Shown: piece after piece, positions 6,619-11,982 of the stretch | Numbering within the stretch: position 1 is the first letter of the stretch | Layout of the letters: every line of letters starts with the position of its first letter | Assembly: GCA_964536785.1 (NCBI GenBank) | Contig: CAZHYM010000022.1 | Coordinates: forward strand, 1 to 11,982 | DNA from: CAZHYM01 sp964536785 | GTDB taxonomy: Bacteria; Patescibacteriota; Saccharimonadia; Saccharimonadales; Saccharimonadaceae | Direction: 5' to 3' | Length of the DNA stretch: 11,982 nucleotides | Made by a program: the position numbers and the translations under genes | Notes under the pieces: model-generated | Seen by the model: the letters and a program-made list of their open reading frames with translations, nothing else | The model's database searches: none | Told to the model about the DNA's origin: nothing

Positions 6619-7404
6619 TCAAAATTCTATCACGGGGATTATTAAATCTTGAGCAAAAAAACAGATGTAAAAGCCCAATATGAGCAGCGGGCCAAGAGCG
6701 ACTTGAGTGCTTGGAGTGACTTTCTTGTTTAGTAAACCAGGTAGAACAAAAATCAAACCAATTAAATTAGCCAGAAACAAGCCGATAAATGCAAGGCGCC
6801 AATCTCCTAGCACAAGCCCCAAAGCAAAACCTAAATATCCGTCACCGTCACCAACCCAAGCGCCTTTTGACAGATAGTATAAAATAAAATAAATTCCACC
6901 GAGCACTAAAGCCGATAAAACAGCTGCTGGAAAATTAAATGTCATAGCAAAGACAGCGCCTAAACCAATCAACGCATACAATAGCACACTTGGCAACTCT
7001 TGCCACTTGAGATCATATAAAAACAGAGCCATTGAGCACAAAACAAAAGAAAACCAGATTGATAGTCTGAATAAATTAAGCAGCGCTAAACCATCACCGA
7101 AAGGCCAGAAAACAAAAGTAAGTGCAAAAATTAAACCCACAAAAATTTCAGAAAATAACTCTGAAAAACCAATTGATTTTTTGCATTTACGACACTTACC
7201 GCAGATAGCAAGCCAGCTCACGATCGGGATTAAGTCGTACCACTTTAATCTATAACCACAGTTTAAACATCTAGAATAATCGTTTAGTGCACTAAGACTT
7301 TTAGACTCCCCTTGCTCAAGTTGCTTGATTCGCCAGACGCTGGCCATCAGGTAAGACCCTGCGATAGCACCCAGCCCAAATAGTATAATAATTGGCATAA
7401 TCAT
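6619..7404 (-). CDS. pilD: type IV prepilin leader peptidase / N-methyltransferase
   Basis: An integral membrane aspartic protease that cuts prepilins after the leader Gly and methylates the new N-terminus. With the ATG at 7404 it has 261 residues. Near the N-terminus GSYLMASVWRI matches the family's GSFLNVVIYR motif. The cytoplasmic loop carries the zinc-type motif CLNC ... GKCRKC (about 46-74) flanking WYDLIPIVSW, the bifunctional form with the methylase part. The two catalytic aspartates are in LYDLKWQELP (about 131) and the GxGD motif GDGDGYLG (about 188). Six to eight membrane segments are visible. Start choice: an in-frame GTG at 7420-7422 would add six residues but abuts the -10 box and terminator; ATG at 7404 fits the promoter, and ATG at 7398 is also possible. 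It leads a transcript unit with the four minor pilins, its substrates. Confidence 0.93.
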   Translation of the reverse strand: MIMPIIILFGLGAIAGSYLMASVWRIKQLEQGESKSLSALNDYSRCLNCGYRLKWYDLIPIVSWLAICGKCRKCKKSIGFSELFSEIFVGLIFALTFVFWPFGDGLALLNLFRLSIWFSFVLCSMALFLYDLKWQELPSVLLYALIGLGAVFAMTFNFPAAVLSALVLGGIYFILYYLSKGAWVGDGDGYLGFALGLVLGDWRLAFIGLFLANLIGLIFVLPGLLNKKVTPSTQVALGPLLILGFYICFFAQDLIIPVIEF

Positions 7405-7413
7405 TGTAGATAA

Positions 7414-7419
7414 ATTATA
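7414..7419 (-). promoter_or_regulatory. -10 box of pilD, predicted leaderless start
   Basis: A perfect TATAAT on the - strand lies 9 nt before the ATG at 7404 and only 3 nt after the T run of the preceding terminator. The predicted transcript starts within about 0-3 nt of the ATG. There is no Shine-Dalgarno and no consensus -35; the -35 position falls inside the terminator hairpin. Confidence 0.55.
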
Positions 7420-7422
7420 CAC

Positions 7423-7450
7423 AAAAAAGAGGCCTTGATGGCCTCTTTTT
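7423..7450 (-). terminator. strong Rho-independent terminator after the major-type pilin
   Basis: GAGGCC (7445-7440), a 5-nt loop ATCAA, and GGCCTC (7434-7429) form a perfect GC-rich stem, extended by A run pairing with T run on both sides. The - strand tail is TTTTTT. It lies 17 nt after the pilin stop and separates pilB-pilT-pilC-pilin from pilD and the minor pilins. The element is symmetric and could act on either strand. Confidence 0.88.
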
Positions 7451-7467
7451 GATAAATACTTATCGAA

Positions 7468-7818
7468 CTATTGGTTATCCTGACAGAAAAAGCCAGAACC
7501 TTCAAGTTTAATACGAACAGCAACTACGCGATTGCCTAGGCTTGTCCCTGTAGTGAAAGACTCACCGCTACACTTTTGGCCAACAACATATGCCATCTGA
7601 GCAGTAGTTGGAACAGTAGCTGCAGCAACAAATTGGTAGCCATTTCCTGTTTGAGGATCGTTGAATTCACCTGAGCTTTCCTTTAGGTATCCATCAGAAA
7701 AAGCCGTAGCATTCATTGCAGCGATATCAGCTGGAACAGCTCCACGATTGTTGGTTTGGTATTGCTGTAACTGAGCCATCACGCGGCTAACGTCTTGCCT
7801 ACGCTGAGTGTCTCGTTG
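7468..7818 (-). CDS. type IV pilin, major-type, N-terminus lost in assembly gap
   Basis: Only the last 116 residues are present; the leader, cleavage site and hydrophobic helix fall in the N run. The visible part opens with QRDTQRRQDVSRVMAQLQQY, the end of the long pilin helix as seen in many CPR pilins. A short globular domain follows, with a Gly/Thr-rich middle and two cysteines, one in GQKCSG and one in GFFCQDNQ at the very C-terminus, a typical D-region disulfide loop. Full length is probably about 150-165 residues. It follows pilC and is followed directly by a strong terminator, so it ends the transcript. Its small size compared with the four other pilins (215-393 residues) suggests the main structural subunit. 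The frame runs into pilC across the Ns by chance only. Confidence 0.82.
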   Translation of the reverse strand, partial: QRDTQRRQDVSRVMAQLQQYQTNNRGAVPADIAAMNATAFSDGYLKESSGEFNDPQTGNGYQFVAAATVPTTAQMAYVVGQKCSGESFTTGTSLGNRVVAVRIKLEGSGFFCQDNQ

Positions 7819-7918
7819 NNNNNNNNNNNNNNNNNNNNNNNNNNNNNNNNNNNNNNNNNNNNNNNNNNNNNNNNNNNNNNNNNNNNNNNNNNNNNNNNNN
7901 NNNNNNNNNNNNNNNNNN
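7819..7918. other. assembly gap of 100 Ns
   Basis: Exactly 100 undefined bases. It must contain the last 15-20 codons of pilC, the pilC-pilin spacer, and roughly 40-50 codons of the pilin start. That is about 200 nt or more, so the Ns are probably a nominal size rather than a measured one. Confidence 0.95.
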
Positions 7919-9078
7919 ACCATACCGCCCGCCACAATGCCCAGAACCACCATCAAAATTGGCTCAATTGCGGTTGATATGGCTTTAATTTCATCATCTA
8001 GCTCATCCTCGTAAACTTGAGCAGTTTTGCCCATCATCTCATCTATTCGACCAGATTGCTCACCAATATTAATCATTTGAGGGACTAGTGGCAATATATA
8101 ATCTTGTTCCTTGAGAGATGCCGAAAGCGGTTTGCCACTTTTGACTTTCTCAGAAGCCGCTCTGATGCCTTTTTCAATCGTTGAATTGTTAACCGCTTCA
8201 GCCGATATATCTAACATGTCAAGCATTGGAACGCCACTTATCAGCAAGGTTTGAGCCGTACGGGTAAACCGAGCCATGTATAACTTTCTAAACATATTCT
8301 TAAAAACTGGCACATTTAACTTAAATTTGTCCATTGACTCACGACCCGGATCGGTCTTAAGCCATTGCATGAAAAAATATACACCTGCCGCTAGACCAAT
8401 AATCAGTAGATACCAAAATTTTATCAACACGTCAGTTATCGTAACCATCATCATAGTCAAAAATGGCAACTCCTGGTTCATGTCTTCGTATAAAGTTTTT
8501 ACTTGAGGCACAACCGTAAAAAGCATAAAACCAATTACGGCTGAAATCACTAACAAAACAATTACAGGATAAGTTAAGGCTCCTTTAATCTTGCTCATCA
8601 TTTGAGCATCTTTTTCCTGCTGATTTGCAATCCGTTGCATAGACTCATCTAATGTTCCTGAGGCCTCCCCTGATTTGATAAGTGCTAAATACAATTTGTC
8701 AAAAACATCGGGATACTTGCTAAATGAATCAGCTAAAGTATGACCAGCTTCAACCGACGCTATAATATCGCCAACTACAGTCTTCAGCTTTTTATTGGTT
8801 GTTTGCTCAAACACAGTGTATAAACCCTGGGCAAGAGGTAAACCAGCACTTATGAGTGTGGACAACTGTCTTGTAAAAATAAGCTTATCTTTTAGCGTTA
8901 TGCGGTCAGTAAATTTCGCAAAAAAAGAACCAGCTTCACTTTCTTCTTTGATAGACGCAGGAATCAAACCTTGCTCAAGCAAAGTTTTACCGGCCGCCCT
9001 TTCACTGTCAGCTTTTAGGCTACCACTAACCATTTTATTGGTAGTGTTATCTCTGGCTTGATATATAAAAGTAGGCAT
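7919..9078 (-). CDS. pilC: type IV pilus inner-membrane platform protein, C-terminus lost in assembly gap
   Basis: The first 386 residues of a protein that usually has about 400, so only the last 15-20 are missing. It starts with MPTFIYQARD, typical of PilC/GspF. Two T2SSF domains are visible, about 66-190 and 270-386, each with the family pattern (ISAGLPLAQGL ... GEASGTLDESM, and LISGVPMLDMLD ... GEQSGRIDEMM). Membrane segments lie at about 170-192, 220-238 and from 370 into the gap. PilC links the ATPases to pilin insertion and drives fibre assembly and disassembly. The ATG lies 5 nt after the pilT stop, with a GAGGGGG ribosome site 8 nt upstream inside the last codons of pilT. It belongs to the pilB-pilT-pilC-pilin unit. 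Confidence 0.94.
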
Positions 9079-9083
9079 TTAGT

Positions 9084-10154
9084 TTACCCCCTCACCAACC
9101 TATTAAATTCATTCATATCAACTGCGTAGTTTCTAGCTTCATCATAAGTTATAACGCCAGTCTGAACGAGCTTAACTAATGTCCTATCCATTGTTTGCAT
9201 CCCCTGATCAGCTCCAGTTTGGATAACTGCATCGAGCTGATGAGTTTTGCCCTCTCGAATAATATTCCTAACTGCCGAATTTGCGATTAAAACCTCAGCT
9301 GCCACTACGCGTCCGCCACCAATCGCAGGAACTAAGCGTTGAGAGCAAATGCCTTGAAGCATATTTGCCAGCTGAGATCTGATTTGTGGTTGTTGATGTG
9401 GCGGGAAAACGTCTATCATACGATCAATCGATTGAGCGGCGGAATTAGTGTGCAACGTCGCAAAAACTAAATGTCCCGTTTCGGCAATTGTAATCGCGGC
9501 TGAAATAGTCTCTAGATCACGCATCTCACCAATTAGCACCACGTCTGGATCTTGACGCAAACTAGATCTAAGCGCCGCAGAAAATGAATAGGTATCATAA
9601 TGAACTTCTCGTTGCACGACAACTGATTTTTTGGACTTATGAGTAAATTCGATTGGGTCTTCGATGGTAATAATATGTTGAGATCGTTCGGAATTAATTT
9701 TATCCACTAAAGCCGCTAGTGTAGTTGATTTGCCAGAGCCCGTCGGACCAGTAACCAAGACTAATCCTCGAGGAAAGTCAGCAAATGTGGTAACAATAGG
9801 CGGCATGCCTAGCTCAGAAACTGTCTTAATGTCGCTTGGAATTGCACGTAAAGCGGCCGCTAAATTGCCTCTCTCGTGAAAGGCGTTGACTCGAAAACGC
9901 ATCAAATCACCAAAAGAGAAGGAGAAATCAAATTCTTTGTCTTTCAGCAAAATTTGTTGTTGGCCTTCATCTAATATCGCAAAGATTAAAGCCTCTACTG
10001 TCTGATCATTTAATACTGGCATATTAGGAATTGGTTGAAGCGAACCATCTACTCTCAGCATTGGAGGTAGGCCAACTTGTAAATGCAAGTCCGAAGCCTT
10101 GGCCCGAACAACATGTTCTAATAACGTTTCTATTTTTAAATTTGTTTCTGTCAT
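9084..10154 (-). CDS. pilT: type IV pilus retraction ATPase
   Basis: A 356-residue hexameric ATPase of normal PilT length. N-terminal PAS-like domain about 1-100 (ASDLHLQVGLPPMLRVDG is characteristic). The motor domain has Walker A GPTGSGKST (136-144), Asp box ITIEDPIEF (162-170), Walker B DPDVVLIGEMRD (202-213) and His box TGHLVFATLHTNSA (226-239). The C-terminal VRNIIREGK (295-303) corresponds to the AIRNLIRE motif needed for retraction, which marks it as PilT rather than PilB. It has an AAAGGAG ribosome site and starts 12 nt after pilB. Its presence means that the pili should retract, allowing twitching, close pulling to a surface or DNA uptake. Confidence 0.96.
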   Translation of the reverse strand: MTETNLKIETLLEHVVRAKASDLHLQVGLPPMLRVDGSLQPIPNMPVLNDQTVEALIFAILDEGQQQILLKDKEFDFSFSFGDLMRFRVNAFHERGNLAAALRAIPSDIKTVSELGMPPIVTTFADFPRGLVLVTGPTGSGKSTTLAALVDKINSERSQHIITIEDPIEFTHKSKKSVVVQREVHYDTYSFSAALRSSLRQDPDVVLIGEMRDLETISAAITIAETGHLVFATLHTNSAAQSIDRMIDVFPPHQQPQIRSQLANMLQGICSQRLVPAIGGGRVVAAEVLIANSAVRNIIREGKTHQLDAVIQTGADQGMQTMDRTLVKLVQTGVITYDEARNYAVDMNEFNRLVRG

Positions 10155-10166
10155 ATCTCTCCTTTA

Positions 10167-11933
10167 TTATGCCATATCCGATGCAACTCGGTTGACCTCC
10201 TCTAATGTTGTTAATCCCTGTAACGCTTTTAGGAATCCATCCTGCTTTAAGGTAATCATACCTTGTTCAACTGCGAGTTTCTGTATCTCAGCGCTAGTAG
10301 CTCGCTTGACGATCAATGACTGTATCTCTTCGGTAATATCCATAACTTCATAAAGTCCGACTCGTCCAGCAAATCCGCCTGGATTTTTCTTTGAGTCAAC
10401 GCCTCTAGTTAAAGTATAGGACTTTTGGCTAGACAAAGGTAAATTCTCATAACCTAAATCGGCAGAAACTTTAGCTACTTCTTCAACTGACTTAGGCAGT
10501 AAATGCCCAACTGTAGCTTTTATCGACTCAGTCTCTAGATCTGAAGATTGATACGTTTGCTTATCTTTGCCAATTCGCCTGACCAAGCGCTGCCCAATAA
10601 CAGTGTTAACGGTTGAAGCCATAAGATAAGGTTCGATGCCCATATCTAATAGTCTAGGCAAAACTCCAGCCGCAGAATTGGTGTGCAAGGTTGAAAATAC
10701 TAGATGCCCGGTAAGCGCCGCTTGAACTGCCAAATTAGCAGTCTCAGAATCACGAATCTCACCGACCATGACCACATCTGGGTCTTGACGCAAAATCGAT
10801 CTAAGCCCGGTAGCAAAAGTTAGTCCGACCTCAGCGTTCACTTGAATTTGATTCACGCCATCAATTTTATATTCCACCGGGTCTTCAAGCGTAACGATAT
10901 TAACTGTATCATCTTTAATTTCTCTAATTAAAGCATACATACTCGTTGATTTACCTGAACCGGTTGGGCCGCTCGTAAGAAGCATACCGTGGGGCTTATG
11001 TATACCTTTTCTTACCAATCGAAGCGGTCGGCCGGCGTAGCCCATTTGTTCCAAATTAAAAGTGCTACCAGACTTATCAAGTAAACGGATAACCACTTGC
11101 TCACCCCAGACAACAGGACTTATGGCTATACGAAGATCAACTCCTTTGCCGCTTGTCATAATTGTGAACTGACCATCTTGCGGGATACGATGTTCGTCAA
11201 TTTTTAAATTTGATAAAATTTTAATTCTGGAAACTAAAGCAGGCTCAATTGATTTTGGCAATTGCATAATTTCTCTCAAAACGCCGTCGATCCGACATCG
11301 AATTTTAAGTGAGTTTTCAAGCGGTTCAATATGGATATCGCTGGCTTTTGACTTTACCGCGTATTCCAGGATTGCATATAAGGCTTTCGATATTGGCGAA
11401 TCCTGAACTAGATTCTTAATGTTCAAATCATTATTAGAAGAAGCCTTGTCCTTCTGTGATGCCTCGGCAGCTTCATCGACCGCCGAAAAATCAGCACTAT
11501 ACTGATTGATGATATGCCGAATGCCCTCGCTCGAAGCCATAAAGACCTTAATAGGCTTTTGAATAAGATTCGATAGATAATCAACGGCTTGAACGTTATC
11601 TCCATCCAGCATCGCGACAGCTAGTCGACCATTGACATCAGCCAATGGCACAGACATGGTTCGTTCTGCGACCTCTCCTGGCATCCTATTTAAAATCTCT
11701 GGTTGAATAACAACATCGGTTAAGTCAACGTAAGGAATGCCCGAAATTAAAGCGTGGATGTGAGTGATTGCTTCAGGACTAACCAAATCATTTTCAACGA
11801 GGTAAGAGATGATCGGTCTCTTATCTGAACGAGACTCTTGCTTGGCTTTTTCAAGAATAGACTCTAAAATTAGCCCCTCTTTAACGAGAATCTGTAAAAT
11901 CTTTTCCTGATTGTCAGACGTCAATACAGTCAT
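10167..11933 (-). CDS. pilB: type IV pilus extension ATPase lacking the zinc tetracysteine motif
   Basis: A 588-residue GspE/PilB-family hexameric ATPase. Residues about 1-150 form the T2SSE N-terminal domain, joined by a polar linker (150-172) to the N2 domain (175-290, with SKASDIHIEPLENSLKIRCR) and the motor domain. Motifs: Walker A GPTGSGKST (322-330), Asp box TLEDPVEY (348-355), Walker B DPDVVMVGEIRD (384-395), His box TGHLVFSTLHTNSA (408-421), and IGQRLVRRI (446-454). In most PilB/GspE proteins a CxxC ... CxxC zinc subdomain follows directly; here residues 455-520 contain no cysteine and form a polar insert instead. It starts the pilus unit. The ATG has only a weak GGTGA ribosome site. 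Size, the N-terminal domain and the pairing with PilT support PilB over a type II secretion GspE. Confidence 0.95.
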   Translation of the reverse strand: MTVLTSDNQEKILQILVKEGLILESILEKAKQESRSDKRPIISYLVENDLVSPEAITHIHALISGIPYVDLTDVVIQPEILNRMPGEVAERTMSVPLADVNGRLAVAMLDGDNVQAVDYLSNLIQKPIKVFMASSEGIRHIINQYSADFSAVDEAAEASQKDKASSNNDLNIKNLVQDSPISKALYAILEYAVKSKASDIHIEPLENSLKIRCRIDGVLREIMQLPKSIEPALVSRIKILSNLKIDEHRIPQDGQFTIMTSGKGVDLRIAISPVVWGEQVVIRLLDKSGSTFNLEQMGYAGRPLRLVRKGIHKPHGMLLTSGPTGSGKSTSMYALIREIKDDTVNIVTLEDPVEYKIDGVNQIQVNAEVGLTFATGLRSILRQDPDVVMVGEIRDSETANLAVQAALTGHLVFSTLHTNSAAGVLPRLLDMGIEPYLMASTVNTVIGQRLVRRIGKDKQTYQSSDLETESIKATVGHLLPKSVEEVAKVSADLGYENLPLSSQKSYTLTRGVDSKKNPGGFAGRVGLYEVMDITEEIQSLIVKRATSAEIQKLAVEQGMITLKQDGFLKALQGLTTLEEVNRVASDMA

Positions 11934-11962
11934 TATTCACCACTAGGCACTAGTTGCCCCCG

Positions 11963-11968
11963 ATTATA
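11963..11968 (-). promoter_or_regulatory. -10 box of the pilB-pilT-pilC-pilin unit
   Basis: A perfect TATAAT on the - strand lies 29 nt before the pilB ATG, predicting a leader of about 20-25 nt. The -35 region would fall at or beyond the window edge and cannot be judged. Unlike pilD and the first minor pilin, this gene has a true 5' leader, with a direct repeat CACTAG-g-CACTAG (11941-11953 on the + strand). Confidence 0.5.
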
Positions 11969-11982
11969 ATCTCTACTGTTGG

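Noticed and set aside
4453..6621. Recoded TGA (Gly), as in some CPR lineages
   Set aside because: TGA serves as the natural end of pilD and of the PilW-like pilin, and no gene needs TGA readthrough.
7405..7422. GTG start for pilD at 7422
   Set aside because: It abuts the terminator T run and the TATAAT box, and adds six residues not needed by the family. ATG at 7404 fits the promoter better.
7468..9078. A single open frame joining pilC and a pilin-like C-terminus
   Set aside because: The frame is continuous only because 100 Ns cannot supply a stop. The two halves belong to different families and each lacks one end, so they are two genes broken by the gap.
10167..11933. Locus as a type II secretion system
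   Set aside because: PilT is present next to PilB and the ATPase pairing is that of a retractile type IV pilus; no secretin or GspC-, L- or M-like gene is seen.
1..11982. CRISPR arrays, insertion sequences or long repeats
   Set aside because: No regularly spaced repeats, transposase or inverted-repeat ends were found on reading both strands.

Overview
The window looks like a scaffold from a small-genome, Gram-positive-like member of the Candidate Phyla Radiation, most probably Candidatus Saccharibacteria (TM7). The evidence is indirect: an AT-leaning base composition, very tight gene packing, start codons sitting 6-9 nt downstream of perfect TATAAT boxes, a nucleoside diphosphate kinase with two extra loops, a PilB ATPase that has lost its zinc-binding cysteines, and a pilin with an RDTQRRQDV-type helix start of the kind common in CPR pilins. 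Two genes end in TGA (pilD and the PilW-like minor pilin) and no TGA is read through, so the code appears standard; this argues against the TGA=Gly lineages Gracilibacteria and Absconditabacteria. The lineage call is inference and needs a marker-gene tree.

Layout. Bases 1-53 hold the 3' part of a tRNA-Asp(GTC) on the + strand, followed by a terminator hairpin. Bases 100-2282 on the - strand read, in transcription order: ndk, tRNA-Arg(CCT) with its own extended -10 promoter, a two-TM bacterial PH-domain protein, and a membrane-anchored SurA/PrsA-like protein. A 72-bp divergent promoter region (2283-2354) separates ndk from xerC, a complete tyrosine recombinase and the only + strand protein gene. 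The stop codons of xerC and of the next - strand gene overlap.

Bases 3275-11933, all on the - strand, form a type IV pilus locus. In transcription order it runs pilB (extension ATPase), pilT (retraction ATPase), pilC (platform protein), and a major-type pilin, followed by a strong terminator. A second unit follows with its own promoter: pilD (prepilin peptidase) and four overlapping minor prepilins. Their order and features match the H-I-J-K order of type II secretion pseudopilins and the fimU-pilV-pilW-pilX order of type IV pili. The last one is large, cysteine-rich and lacks the usual Glu5, like GspK and PilX, so it is the likely tip subunit. A 100-N assembly gap (7819-7918) removes the end of pilC and the start of the pilin; the apparent continuous reading frame across it is an artefact.

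How it works together: PilD cleaves and methylates the five prepilins, the H-I-J-K-like set primes and caps the fibre, PilC with PilB extends it, and PilT pulls it back. This gives a retractile pilus, plausibly for attachment to a host bacterium, twitching or DNA uptake. pilM, pilN, pilO and a secretin are not in the window. I did not find a wholly new system; the points most worth a second look are the leaderless promoters, the divergent tip-pilin set, the zinc-less PilB and the terminator joined to a promoter between the two pilus units.
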